From NCBI RefSeq assembly GCF_014284335.1, contig NZ_JACOGF010000008.1, positions 186,001 to 250,000 on the forward strand: a DNA stretch of 64,000 bases, given 5' to 3'. Positions 18,520-27,775 of the stretch are shown here, in pieces. Within the stretch, counting starts at the first letter, position 1; each line of letters begins with the position of its first letter. The notes beneath the pieces are model-generated. The model was not told where the DNA came from and made no database searches. It was given only the letters and a program-made list of their open reading frames with translations. Origin of the DNA: Undibacterium hunanense. GTDB lineage: Bacteria > Pseudomonadota > Gammaproteobacteria > Burkholderiales > Burkholderiaceae_D. The translations under genes were made by a program, and so were the position numbers.

Positions 18520-19821
18520 TCAGTTTTCAAACGCACCCAGGTCTGGTGCCGAGCCATTGAAAGGCAGGCCGACATTGGTACCTTTGTTGATCAGGTCGCT
18601 ACCTGTCACCAGGCGGAACTTGTTCAACACCGGCAAACTGCCATCGGCCTGGCGTGGTGCATCCCAGCCGGTGGTGGATATGCTTTGGAAGTCGGCAGAT
18701 GAAACCGTGACTGCCAGGTTCCATGAATTGAACTGATCGTTTACACCTGTCATATTGGACAGCAGTGTACCGCCAAACGCGATGTTGTTGCGCAGGTTAC
18801 CCAGGTTCACTGCATTGCCGTTTGAATCAATGCCCAGCATGTTGAAATCGGTATTGTTACCGTAGCTGGTATTGTTGTAGAAGTCATTCGCGATCGGGTG
18901 GTGATTGGCATAGAAACCCGATGCCTTGTTATTAAAGGCGACCGAGAAACGTATGGTGTGCTTGGCAGCATTCGATACATACACGCCACCATAGCCACCC
19001 AGCTTGAAGCCATTGCCATTACCTGCTGTCACAGGTGTAGTGGTGCCGGGCAGATAGCCTTGCGACCAGGTCCAGGAATTTTCTATCAATACCGGTGAAT
19101 AGGCATTGATGAGATCAAAGCCATCATCCGAATTGGCCCATGCGCGGCAGCCACGGAAAACATTGCCTGGGTTGCCTGCCTTGATGTGGGCACCAAAGCC
19201 GTCAGCACTCTGGCCTGCACCATTTGAAGTGTAAGGGTCGTAGTTATGGTGGGAATCACTATTGAGAACGAGATTGTTGCCGCCATTCTGGATGAATATG
19301 CCCGGCCCCATGTTGTGGTGGGTATTCAACTGTTCAAACGTATTATTGCTGCCATTGATCCATACGGCCCATGATTCATGATTGAGGCGGTTGCCGGGTT
19401 GTTGCGGTGCGCCTGTGACTTCCAGCCCTTTCAAATGCACCCAGTTGGCGACCACATTGAAGGCTTTGACGCGGCAATCATCCGTCATTTGTGAAAAATC
19501 AAAGACTGGTGTTTCACCAGGATAAGCCCAGTAACGAATCGGGCTGCCAGAGGTACCGCTCTTGTCCAGCGTAATGGCGTTGACGATGTCGGTACGGGTG
19601 GCGCAGGTGTTAATGCCTGCGGTGTAGTTATAGTTGCCACCTCTGAAGTAGACGGTGTCGCCTGCTGCTGCGGCTGTCTGGGCGCGGGCGATGGATTTCC
19701 ATGGTGCTGCCTTGGTGCCTGCGGCAGCGTCATTGCCGGTAGGCGCAACATAATACGTGGCGGCATTGCTTGCTGCAGACAAGCCCAACATCAGGCTTGC
19801 CAGTATGAGTTTTTTATTCAT
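18520..19821 (-). CDS. pectate lyase, polysaccharide lyase family 9-like (copy 2)
   Basis: A 433-residue close paralogue of the neighbouring lyase, collinear through the whole length. Signal peptide about residues 1-20. The calcium and catalytic residues are kept: Asp207, Asp232, Asp233, Asp236 and Lys273 (NGFKLGG). Differences cluster in surface loops (for example GTTTPVTAGN against GTSISLPAGN) and in the C-terminal third. It is the upstream gene of the tandem; the ~260 bases before it probably hold the promoter. Two near-identical lyases may differ in preferred chain length or pH, but this is not visible in the sequence. Confidence 0.8.
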   Translation of the reverse strand: MNKKLILASLMLGLSAASNAATYYVAPTGNDAAAGTKAAPWKSIARAQTAAAAGDTVYFRGGNYNYTAGINTCATRTDIVNAITLDKSGTSGSPIRYWAYPGETPVFDFSQMTDDCRVKAFNVVANWVHLKGLEVTGAPQQPGNRLNHESWAVWINGSNNTFEQLNTHHNMGPGIFIQNGGNNLVLNSDSHHNYDPYTSNGAGQSADGFGAHIKAGNPGNVFRGCRAWANSDDGFDLINAYSPVLIENSWTWSQGYLPGTTTPVTAGNGNGFKLGGYGGVYVSNAAKHTIRFSVAFNNKASGFYANHHPIANDFYNNTSYGNNTDFNMLGIDSNGNAVNLGNLRNNIAFGGTLLSNMTGVNDQFNSWNLAVTVSSADFQSISTTGWDAPRQADGSLPVLNKFRLVTGSDLINKGTNVGLPFNGSAPDLGAFEN

Positions 19822-20080
19822 CTTGCGTGTCTCCTATTGGTACGTCATTGATATGCATTCACCAGCTAAGGATGGTGGATGCGTCAGGGATTCTTACTGA
19901 TCCTTGAACGCATTATCGAACGTATATCGCCGAAATTGTACGAAGTTAACTCGCTTTTCCAATCATCTTGTTGATTCTTTTATCGTATATAACCAAGCTG
20001 CAAGTTGCGTATTCAATCCCTATATATCGGGTACCAGGCCAGTGTCTGGTAAGTATCTGGCCAGCAAAAACCGCTATGCA

Positions 20081-20410
20081 TTACTTCATGCAGGCCAGAA
20101 AACTCTCTTTGTTCAGTGTGTATTTGCGACTAAATTTGCCGCTCTTGTGCGACTCGGAATACAGTTCCAGGCAAATATCCAGTTTGGTGCTGACTGCCGC
20201 CAGACAGGCCGCATCACCGGCACAGGCGGTCTCGGCCAGGCTGCGTGATTCAGCAACAAACCTGGCTTTTTGATCGCTTTGAAGGCCAGCGATAAACTGG
20301 GCAACCACGATCAGAATAATGATGGCCACCACCCAGCCAATGATCTTTGACAACCAGGATTTTTTGGGTGCATCTTCAGCATCGGTAATTCGGGCATGGT
20401 TTTCAGACAT
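20081..20410 (-). CDS. hypothetical single-pass membrane protein
   Basis: A 109-residue protein with a charged cytoplasmic N terminus (about 1-20), one transmembrane helix (IIGWVVAIIILIVVAQFIAG, about 23-42) and a periplasmic-looking tail with three or four Cys (CAGDAAC, ICLELY, ACMK). No family recognised. A protein near 35.1-35.5 kb has the same plan (Lys-rich N terminus, one helix, short Cys-containing tail) but little sequence identity. Confidence 0.6.
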   Translation of the reverse strand: MSENHARITDAEDAPKKSWLSKIIGWVVAIIILIVVAQFIAGLQSDQKARFVAESRSLAETACAGDAACLAAVSTKLDICLELYSESHKSGKFSRKYTLNKESFLACMK

Positions 20411-20469
20411 GGGTACACTCTTTCACGGTGAATGAATTTCATTGAAATTGAATACAGCGAGAAAGGAAG

Positions 20470-20513
20470 CACACAAGCAGCACACAAGCAGCACACAAGC
20501 AGCACACAAGCAG
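20470..20513. repeat. 11-base tandem repeat, four units
   Basis: cacacaagcag is repeated four times without change, followed by a degenerate fifth (cgcacaa). It lies 60 bases upstream of a small membrane gene transcribed away from it. Perfect units suggest recent slippage. Confidence 0.85.
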
Positions 20514-20691
20514 CGCACAATTCAACACACACACATCAGCGGATATGGCATGTGCTTTCCCGACAGGCTTGAGGGCATTCTAATCAGCCGTGGGTCGGGC
20601 AACAATGATGACTATGTCAGGTGCGGACGACGGCGCTTGACACCGTGTCAAGAGGAGGTGCAGAGGACAACTTGTAGCGTGAAACAAGTAC

Positions 20692-21525
20692 TTATTTAAC
20701 CGCCAGACCCAGCCTGTCCCAGCGAACGGAAGATATCCCATAAGAAAACCAGACCAGCTCCACACGGGCATAAATCTTCTCTGCCGGTACCGGGCCAAAA
20801 TGGCGGCTATCAAGACTATCGTTGCGGTTGTCACCCAATACAAAATAACTGTCAGGCGGCACGGTAAATTGCTGATTCATTGTCTGATCCGGCTTGCTGA
20901 GATCATGGAAGGCATGTTCATCCGCAATCGCCTTGCCATTGATCAGCACGCTGCCATCACGCATGGACACCTGCTCGTCCGGCAAACCCATAATGCGTTT
21001 GACGTATTTGACATTGGCCTGCGCCGGGTTCTGCAACACCACCACATCACCGCGTTGTGGTGTATGCCCGGCATCCGCATATGCCAGGGTATTGGCAATG
21101 AACTTGTCGCCGGACAGCAGCGTGGTTTCCATAGACATCCCTGGCACATTGAAGATGTCATAGCCAAACAGGGTGCCACGTATCGACATGCAATACTGCA
21201 CCACAGCGTAACCGACCATGCCGACAGCAAGCAGCACATACCAGCGTTGCAGCCACCCACGTGCGGCCATCGACTGCCGCCGCGCCAACCGGAACACCAC
21301 AATGGATGACGCCAGCCAGAAACAGGTCAACACCAGGGTCACCAGCAAAAAACCCGGAGCCGAAAAAACCAGCCCAGCACGACCAGCAATCAACAGCACC
21401 AGTGGAAAGAACAGAATATTGGCCGCCGCCAGCGCCAGCCGGTTCAGGTATACAAAACCCAGTCCGGGCACAAAGACATTCAGCAAGACTGCCAGCCAGG
21501 GGCGAGGTTTATATTCTGTGTTCAT
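20692..21525 (-). CDS. lepB: signal peptidase I
   Basis: A 277-residue S26 leader peptidase. Unusually, about 115 N-terminal residues carry three or four hydrophobic segments before the catalytic domain. The catalytic Ser131 lies in GMSMETTL (the usual motif is PSMxPTL), and the Lys general base is K176 in NVKYVKRIMG. Box E is GDNRNDSLDSRHFGPV. It cleaves signal peptides from exported proteins at the outer face of the inner membrane. It is not next to lepA, so it may be an additional type I peptidase rather than the essential housekeeping copy. The gene upstream is murJ, 53 bases away and on the same strand. Confidence 0.85.
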   Translation of the reverse strand: MNTEYKPRPWLAVLLNVFVPGLGFVYLNRLALAAANILFFPLVLLIAGRAGLVFSAPGFLLVTLVLTCFWLASSIVVFRLARRQSMAARGWLQRWYVLLAVGMVGYAVVQYCMSIRGTLFGYDIFNVPGMSMETTLLSGDKFIANTLAYADAGHTPQRGDVVVLQNPAQANVKYVKRIMGLPDEQVSMRDGSVLINGKAIADEHAFHDLSKPDQTMNQQFTVPPDSYFVLGDNRNDSLDSRHFGPVPAEKIYARVELVWFSYGISSVRWDRLGLAVK

Positions 21526-21578
21526 TGCACGCTGCTTTTATCTTTGATGTGTCTTCGGCCAGGACATGGTGTTGACCA

Positions 21579-23132
21579 TCACACCCTGGTCACCTTCTTG
21601 AAATCCCTGGGCCGGAAACCCATGGCAGCCAGTGCCGCAAAATACGTAGCGGCAGCCGCCACCAGCACCAGTGCCAGCGCGCCAGCCCGCAATATAGGGG
21701 TGCCACGCATGGCCAGCCAGTGGAATTGCTGCGATGTCCATAAGGCCACGCCCGCCATCAGGAACAGGGCGGCGCACAACTTGATGAGGAATATCAGCCA
21801 GCCTTTTTGGGGTTGATAAATGCCGCGCTTGCGCAAGCCTGTGTAGAGCAGGATGGCATTCACGCAGGCACCCAGGCCGACAGACAATGCCAGGCCAGCA
21901 TGGGCAAAATAAGGCACGAACACCAGGTTCAGCAACTGCGTGACGATCATCACACCCACAGCGATTTTGACGGGGGTGCGGATATTTTGCTTGGCATAAA
22001 AGCCGGGGGCCAGAATCTTGACGACGATCAGGCCCAGCAAACCCAGGCCATAGGCAGTCAGGGCATGGGATGTCATCTGCACCGCATGGGCATTGTATTT
22101 GTCATGGTGGTACAGGGTAGCCGTCAATGCTTCGGGGATGGAAGCCAGGCCGACAGCGGCGGGCATGGCCAGCAGGAAAGTCAGGCGCAAGCCCCAGTCC
22201 AGCAGCGATGAATATTCTGCCGTATCACCATCGGTATTGGCTTTCGACAGGCCAGGCAGCAGAATGGTACCCAGCGCCACACCCAGCAAGGCCGTGGGGA
22301 ATTCCATCAACCTGTCCGCATTGGCCAGCCAGGTCACGCTGCCATCCGGCAGTGACGATGCAATGCTGGTATTGATGGCGATGCTGATCTGGGTGGCGGA
22401 TACCGCCAGGATGGCGGGCACCATATTGCGCACAATGCGGCGCACGCCTTCATCCTGCCAGGCAGTGCCGACGCGCCAGCTGACGCTGGGCAGCATGCCA
22501 ACGCGTATCAGCGCGGGCACCTGGGCCACCAGTTGCAGCACACCGCCAACAAAGACGGCAATCGCCAGAGCATAAATCGGTTGGTCCAGAAACGGTGCCA
22601 GGAACAGCGACCCGGCAATCGACGACAGATTATATAAAACCGGCGTAAAGGCAGGCACCTTGAATTCGCGCCAGGTATTCAATATGCCGCCCGCCAGTGC
22701 CACCATGGACATAAACCCGATATACGGGAACATGATGCGCGTCATGACGATGGCAGCATTAAACACATCCGGCTGGCCAGCTTTGCCCCTGGCCATGAAG
22801 TACAGCAGTATGGGCGCACCGGCTATGCCCAGTATGCAGGTCAGCACCAGGGTCCAGGTCATGATGGTGGCGACATGGTCTACCAGGGTCTTGGTGGCGG
22901 CATCGCCCTGCTTGTCCTTGTATTCAGCCAGGATGGGCACAAAGGCTTGCGAAAACGCCCCTTCGGCAAACATGCGCCGCAGCAGGTTGGGAATGCGAAA
23001 GGCGATGTTAAAGACATCCGTATAGGCATCGGCGCCAAAACGGGTGGTAATCAGCACGTCGCGCACCAGACCGGTGAGCCGTGACAGCATGGTCATGCCA
23101 CTGATGGCGGCAAGGGTTCGTAATAAATTCAT
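21579..23132 (-). CDS. murJ: lipid II flippase MurJ (MviN)
   Basis: A 517-residue polytopic membrane protein with the usual ~14 helices. The start MNLLRTLAAISGMTMLSRLTG followed by RDVLITTRFGADAYTDVFNIAFRIPN is the strongly conserved MviN opening, and GAFSQAFVPILAEY follows. It flips the peptidoglycan precursor lipid II across the inner membrane and is essential in most Gram-negative bacteria. In beta-proteobacteria murJ often sits near rpsT, which is usually divergent; rpsT was not seen in the upstream ~137 bases. Length is normal. Confidence 0.95.
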   Translation of the reverse strand: MNLLRTLAAISGMTMLSRLTGLVRDVLITTRFGADAYTDVFNIAFRIPNLLRRMFAEGAFSQAFVPILAEYKDKQGDAATKTLVDHVATIMTWTLVLTCILGIAGAPILLYFMARGKAGQPDVFNAAIVMTRIMFPYIGFMSMVALAGGILNTWREFKVPAFTPVLYNLSSIAGSLFLAPFLDQPIYALAIAVFVGGVLQLVAQVPALIRVGMLPSVSWRVGTAWQDEGVRRIVRNMVPAILAVSATQISIAINTSIASSLPDGSVTWLANADRLMEFPTALLGVALGTILLPGLSKANTDGDTAEYSSLLDWGLRLTFLLAMPAAVGLASIPEALTATLYHHDKYNAHAVQMTSHALTAYGLGLLGLIVVKILAPGFYAKQNIRTPVKIAVGVMIVTQLLNLVFVPYFAHAGLALSVGLGACVNAILLYTGLRKRGIYQPQKGWLIFLIKLCAALFLMAGVALWTSQQFHWLAMRGTPILRAGALALVLVAAAATYFAALAAMGFRPRDFKKVTRV

Positions 23133-23269
23133 GGTGCGGCATTATACTTTGTCATGCCGGTGGGGATGGAAAATGACGCTGGATAGTGCCGGTGATAGTG
23201 CAGATACAGGGCCGGTATTGGATCGGTATTGGGCCTGTATTAGGCAATTTTTAATGCAAAATAAACAAT

Positions 23270-24709
23270 TCATGTCTTGCCAGAACCTGCCACCAGCAAA
23301 GCCAGTTGCGCGCAGACTTGCTGTATCACCCCGGCCCAGTCACCCACCGTGCCTTGCCTGAACAGGCGCACCACGCCCGGATACCAGGGGCTGTCGTCAC
23401 GCTGCGTCAGCCAGCGCCAGTCTGGCTGCCAGGCGGGCAGCATGACCCAGCAGGGCTTGCCCAGTGCCCCTGCCAGATGGGCCACGGCGGTATCCACCGT
23501 CAGTACCAGGTCCAGTTGCATGATGATGGCGGCGGTATCTGCAAAATCGTGGATGCGTGGTGCCAGATTGCTAAGTTTCAGCGGCATGGTGACGGTTGGA
23601 CCATCTCCCGCGCGCAATTCCCCTGCCCCCTTTTGCAGACTGAAAAAATGCACGCCAGCGATCGCCGTCAGAGGCTGCAGGACCTGCAAATCATGGATGG
23701 ACCGGTCAGCATCGTTTTCAAATTGCAGATTACCGTGCCACACCAGGCCCACGCGCACATCGCATCCTGCCATGCTGATGATGTCGGCATGCTGATCCAG
23801 ATCTTCCTGATGGGCGTGCAAATACGGCAGGTCAGCGGGTATATGGTCCACACGCGTGCCAAACAGGCCCGGCAGACTCAGTGGCGCGACCCAGCAATCC
23901 CAATCATTGATGGCAATGTCCTGGTCAAAGGCCCATACGTCGTCCAGACCGTCCAGTAAAGTGAACAGCCTTTTCAAGGCCGGGTGGCACAGGCAACTGA
24001 CACGCGCAGCTCCACGCCGCTTTAACAGGCTGGCATAGCGGGCAAACTGCATCATGTCGCCATGGCCAGATTCAAACAGGATGATAATCGACTTGCCACC
24101 CAGGTCTTGCCCCAGCCAGCGCTGCACGGATGGCACAGCAGGCAAATGATCTTGCAACAGATTTTGCAGCATCTCCAGACCGTCACGCGCTTCCAGCATG
24201 TGCCAGCCTTCGTCATAACGACCCTGGCGCAGCAACAGGTAAGCCAGGTTGAATGCCGCCTTGCGATAATCCGGCGCCAACACCAGCGCCTGCCTGTAAC
24301 AGGCTTCGGCCTCATCGTCACGCTGCATACTGGCCAGCAAGACGCCCAGATTCGACAAGGCGGGCACATGGTCTGCATCCTGCGCCAATATCTGGCGATA
24401 TTGCTGTTCTGCCTCGGCTAAACGTTTCTGCGCTGCCAGCATGACGGCAAAGTTCAGGGCAATGTGCAGATTGTCAGGGGCCAGGTGCAAGGCTTGCTGA
24501 TAGGCCGGCTCTGCCTGCACATATCGCCCTTGCTGCGCCAGCAACCAGGCCAGATTGGCATGCGCTTCCGCCAGATCGGGCTCCAGTAACAAGGCTTGCC
24601 GGAAAGCGGCTTCGGCAGCATCCGCCTGGCCTTGCGCCATCAGATCATTGGCCTGATAGAACAGGGCTTCGGCAGGGGTGATGGTGTCAGTATCAGTGTC
24701 GGGGTTCAT
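23270..24709 (-). CDS. TPR protein with glycosyltransferase-9-like domain
   Basis: A 479-residue cytosolic protein. Residues ~10-180 hold about five tetratricopeptide repeats (AEAHANLAWLLAQQGRYVQA, ALSNLGVLLASMQRDDEAEA, KAAFNLAYLLLRQGRYDEGW). The C-terminal ~280 residues resemble the ADP-heptose/GT9-like fold seen in many TPR proteins: a GHGDMMQFARYASLLKRRGA segment and, near the end, LVLTVDTAVAHLAGALGKP, the usual nucleotide-sugar-binding signature. Such fusions are common in beta-proteobacteria, often in surface polysaccharide or flagellar glycosylation, but no such genes are nearby. Substrate unknown. Confidence 0.75.
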   Translation of the reverse strand: MNPDTDTDTITPAEALFYQANDLMAQGQADAAEAAFRQALLLEPDLAEAHANLAWLLAQQGRYVQAEPAYQQALHLAPDNLHIALNFAVMLAAQKRLAEAEQQYRQILAQDADHVPALSNLGVLLASMQRDDEAEACYRQALVLAPDYRKAAFNLAYLLLRQGRYDEGWHMLEARDGLEMLQNLLQDHLPAVPSVQRWLGQDLGGKSIIILFESGHGDMMQFARYASLLKRRGAARVSCLCHPALKRLFTLLDGLDDVWAFDQDIAINDWDCWVAPLSLPGLFGTRVDHIPADLPYLHAHQEDLDQHADIISMAGCDVRVGLVWHGNLQFENDADRSIHDLQVLQPLTAIAGVHFFSLQKGAGELRAGDGPTVTMPLKLSNLAPRIHDFADTAAIIMQLDLVLTVDTAVAHLAGALGKPCWVMLPAWQPDWRWLTQRDDSPWYPGVVRLFRQGTVGDWAGVIQQVCAQLALLVAGSGKT

Positions 24710-24925
24710 GCATGTTTATGCAGGTCAATTGTGCAGATCAAATATGCAGGTCAACTTCGGGCCAAATGCAAAAGTAGTCAACATTATAGCCTGCCAGTTT
24801 GTCATCGCTGCGATGACAGTTCGGGGTGATCTGGTGCCAGGTCACTGATCAGTTGCACCAGTGTGCGCTGGTAAGCGCACGTCGTACGCAGGCGTGCAGC
24901 ATGCTGCACGAAACCCCTGCTCTAC

Positions 24926-24984
24926 CCTTGCCAGCCCTCGTTATGAGGCAAACGCATCTCACCCCTATTTATGAAATGAGTTCT
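24926..24984. repeat. partial copy of the MITE-like element (end fragment)
   Basis: This stretch (ccttgccagccctcgttatg ... gaaatgagttct) repeats the last ~58 bases of the element at 54171-54438 with few changes. The inner half is missing, so it is a truncated copy. It lies in a 425-base gene-free gap between the TPR gene and the flavin reductase-like gene. Confidence 0.75.
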
Positions 24985-25041
24985 AATACACTGTCCAGAG
25001 CAAAACAGTAAAATGGCTTGCTATTTGCACTTGCTACAGAA

Positions 25042-25069
25042 TCGGGCTGATGTTGTATCATCAGCCCGA
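25042..25069. promoter_or_regulatory. perfect 11-base-pair hairpin upstream of a flavin reductase-like gene
   Basis: TCGGGCTGATG and CATCAGCCCGA form a perfect stem around TTGTAT, ending 65 bases before the GTG start. No T-tract follows, so it is unlikely to be a terminator; an operator or 5' leader structure is possible. Confidence 0.45.
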
Positions 25070-25134
25070 AAGCCGTGCGTCAAGGTGCATGCAAAAGTAG
25101 CGTTATAAAGTAGCGACATATTTGAGGAAATCCA

Positions 25135-25722
25135 GTGAACAGCCATATTGAACCCGTCGAACTGCAGAAAGCCTATCGATTGATTAACCATGGTCCCACC
25201 GTCCTGGTGTCGGCTCGTCATGGCGGCATAGATAACGTCATGGCCGCAGCATGGTGCTGTGGGCTGGATTTCGCGCCACCAAAGCTGACGGTAGTACTCG
25301 ATAAAACTGCCCAGACGCGTGAGCTTGTCGAAAAAAGCGGCTCTTTCGTGATTCAGGTGCCAACCGTAGCGCAATTGCAGTTGACGCATGAAGTCGGTAC
25401 CCGTAGCCGCTTCACAGAACCGGATAAATTGGTGAACGCGGGTGTGGAACTGTTCAATATCGAAGGCCATGACCTGCCTTTCGTCGCGGGTTGTTCCGCC
25501 TGGCTTGCCTGCCGCTTGATGGTAGAACCAGGCAATCAAGAAAAATATGACCTTTTTATTGGCGAAGTCGTGGGTGCATGGGCAGATACTCGCGTTTTCA
25601 ACAACGGGCATTGGAACTTCGAAGAAGCCGACCCGGCCTGGCGTAGCCTTCACTACATTGCAGGCGGACATTTTTATGCAATAGGAGACGCCTTGTCTGC
25701 CGATGAAGGAAGTAAATCGTAG
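25135..25722 (+). CDS. flavin reductase-like (FMN-binding split barrel) protein
   Basis: A 195-residue cytosolic protein of the flavin-reductase-like/DIM6-NTAB family: split beta-barrel with PTVLVSARHGGIDNVMAAAWCCGLDFAPP at the N terminus, where the family binds FMN, and FVIQVPTVAQLQLTHEVG in the middle. Starts at GTG with GAGGA about six bases upstream. The family includes NAD(P)H:FMN reductases and flavoproteins of unknown activity; nothing nearby (no monooxygenase) tells which. Possibly a stand-alone unit with the upstream hairpin in its leader. Confidence 0.75.
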   Translation: MNSHIEPVELQKAYRLINHGPTVLVSARHGGIDNVMAAAWCCGLDFAPPKLTVVLDKTAQTRELVEKSGSFVIQVPTVAQLQLTHEVGTRSRFTEPDKLVNAGVELFNIEGHDLPFVAGCSAWLACRLMVEPGNQEKYDLFIGEVVGAWADTRVFNNGHWNFEEADPAWRSLHYIAGGHFYAIGDALSADEGSKS

Positions 25723-25951
25723 TAAATCCCAGGTCAACCATAGTGGCAAATACGACAGCCCTATCAGGATATAACTGTTGCAAAAATCCCCCTGGTTTTG
25801 TCAAACAATGACAAGACCATGGTTTAACTTATATTTATCAGATAGTGCATTTCCCCATATCCCACTGAACACATGCTTTTGTTACACTGTGCGCACAGGC
25901 AAAAAAACCATAGCGGTCTTGCCAAATATTGTTTCTTGCACGGAGCATTTC

Positions 25952-27028
25952 ATGTCAGCCATTCGTACCACACTTGTCACCATCGCCCTGCTTGCCGCCC
26001 AGTTCACCACCGCCCACAGCATTGCCGCACCCGCTGGCAACATCCCCAGCCTGGAAGTGGCAGTCAAAAACCTCAAGAACAGCGGTTTCCAGGGCATTGT
26101 CTTTGCTGCACGCGGCGATAAAATCTTGCTGGAAAAAAGTCTGGGTGCCGTCAAGGACAGCAAGCAGACCTTCCGCTTTGCATCCATCACCAAGCAAATG
26201 ACTGCCATACTCGTCATGCAGGAAGTGGAAGCCGGCAAGCTGCAACTGGATCAGCCGCTGGGCACCTACTGGCCCGACTACCCCAACCCACAGGCACGTG
26301 CCGCCACCTTGCGGCAACTGCTGACCCATTATTCGGGCCTGTACAATGACATGAGCAACCCGGCTTTTCACATGCTCAACGCCAACAGCGGTGATGACAT
26401 CCAGAAATTTGCCACCGGTATATGCGCCAGCCCCGGCAATGCCGCCCCCGGCACCAAGTTTGATTACAATAATTGCGACTATATCGTGTTGGGCGCCCTG
26501 CTGGAAAAAATCAACCAGCAAAGCTTTATCAAGCTGCTGCAACAGCGCATCTTCACGCAAGCGGGCATGGATAGCGCCAGCTACTACACCGCCGCCCTGC
26601 CCGACGCCAAACAACATATCCACGGCAGCCTGGGTGGCAAACCCGAACCCGAAGTCAATTTCGCCAGCTACGGCCCGGCCGGTTCCAGCTTTGGCACACT
26701 GAAAGATCTGCACGCCTTTGACCTGGCTTTCATCAACAACAAACTGCTATCGCAAAAAAGCCGTGACGTAATGGTCAAACCAAATGCCGTCGGCGGCGCC
26801 ATCGGCGTCTGGTCCTACCCCTTCAAAGGCGCTGACGAACGCAACCCCACCATCATCGTCGAGCGCCAGGGCTGGATAGCCGGCGTGCGCATCCTCAACC
26901 TGGTGGATTTGCAAACCCAGAACATCCTCATCCTGGTCAGCACCAACGGCGACCTCGACCTGAGCCAGACCTGGGCCAACCAGGGGCCAGCGGCGGAAGT
27001 GTTGAAGGCGTTGATTTTGACTAAGTAG
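25952..27028 (+). CDS. serine hydrolase, beta-lactamase-related
   Basis: A 358-residue exported hydrolase. The chosen ATG at 25952 has CGGAG seven bases upstream and gives a proper signal peptide (about residues 1-26, ending SIA-AP); the frame is open further upstream but without a good start. The active-site SxxK is S78-I-T-K81 (FRFASITKQM), and the YxN motif is YNN (FDYNNCDYIVLG). A typical class C/esterase layout with a lid-like region rich in Pro/Gly. Substrate unknown. Related to the hydrolases at 2.7, 47.6 and 48.8 kb but not a close copy. Confidence 0.85.
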   Translation: MSAIRTTLVTIALLAAQFTTAHSIAAPAGNIPSLEVAVKNLKNSGFQGIVFAARGDKILLEKSLGAVKDSKQTFRFASITKQMTAILVMQEVEAGKLQLDQPLGTYWPDYPNPQARAATLRQLLTHYSGLYNDMSNPAFHMLNANSGDDIQKFATGICASPGNAAPGTKFDYNNCDYIVLGALLEKINQQSFIKLLQQRIFTQAGMDSASYYTAALPDAKQHIHGSLGGKPEPEVNFASYGPAGSSFGTLKDLHAFDLAFINNKLLSQKSRDVMVKPNAVGGAIGVWSYPFKGADERNPTIIVERQGWIAGVRILNLVDLQTQNILILVSTNGDLDLSQTWANQGPAAEVLKALILTK

Positions 27029-27103
27029 GGGGAATGCGAATCAACTCTGCTGGGTAGCGGATCAGATCTTTTCATTCATATATTTTCAAACAAGTGGGCG
27101 ATT

Positions 27104-27514
27104 ATGGCACTTAGAGATTATTCCGATGACGACGATTATTACGATCAAGATTTTAGGAAAAAAGGTGTGGTGTCAGTTTGGGTAGGCCTTCGAAGTGACG
27201 AAGGGGATGCTGACGCAGATGTTTTGCAAGATTTTTGTGGCGTTGGATATTACGATTTAGATGCGCAGGAGAGCAACAGTTTTAATTTTGAGTTGGTCAA
27301 CCTGGAAAAATTATTTAACGGAATATCTTATTCTTCGTCGTTCAAAAACAATGTTTTATCAACTGCATATCGCAAAGGCATACATCTGGCCCGATGGATA
27401 GTCGTGCAATATGAGTTCGGATATGATCCAGCTAAGGTTTCCAGGCCGATCGCAGATGATCCAATTTTTATTGGATACTTTGATTATTCAATTGCAAACC
27501 CGGTTAAGGGTTGA
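27104..27514 (+). CDS. small acidic protein, resembles immunity protein (Imm22-like)
   Basis: A 136-residue acidic soluble protein with an Asp/Tyr-rich start (DYSDDDDYYDQDF), then VVSVWVGLRSDEGDADADVL and CGVGYYDLDAQE. The VSVWVG opening and the YYDLD motif recall immunity-22-type proteins of polymorphic toxin systems; this is recalled similarity, not a search. The gene is more AT-rich than its neighbours and no toxin lies beside it, so it would be an orphan immunity gene. Start ATG is preceded by only weak ribosome-binding sequence. Confidence 0.5.
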   Translation: MALRDYSDDDDYYDQDFRKKGVVSVWVGLRSDEGDADADVLQDFCGVGYYDLDAQESNSFNFELVNLEKLFNGISYSSSFKNNVLSTAYRKGIHLARWIVVQYEFGYDPAKVSRPIADDPIFIGYFDYSIANPVKG

Positions 27515-27775
27515 GCCGCACCAATTTTGATATCGCTATTTTAGCTAATATGACTTTTATGAATTGTAAACTTAGTGCTGTTTTAAGGACACATCCAAAT
27601 GCATTTCAGAAAGAAGCTGAAAATGGCAGTAAGCAACTCATCTTTAAAAAAAGACCCACTATCTATTGGAAAGACCTTGCAAAGAATGGCATCCGGTAGC
27701 GACGTAATTTGCCGACGTTAGAAATGTCGTGTACTTTGGAAAAACTCCATATTTTTTGCGATTCGATAGAAGATC

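Noticed and set aside
25021-25749. 242-codon frame on the minus strand opposite the flavin reductase-like gene
   Set aside because: The plus-strand gene has recognisable family sequence and a good ribosome-binding site; the opposite frame does not.
25955-26713. 252-codon frame opposite a serine hydrolase
   Set aside because: Gly/Ala/Val-rich shadow sequence of a high-GC gene with SxxK motif on the other strand.
27511-27699. 62-codon TTG-started frame after the immunity-like gene
   Set aside because: No ribosome-binding site beyond the overlap, no recognisable fold; could be decayed sequence.
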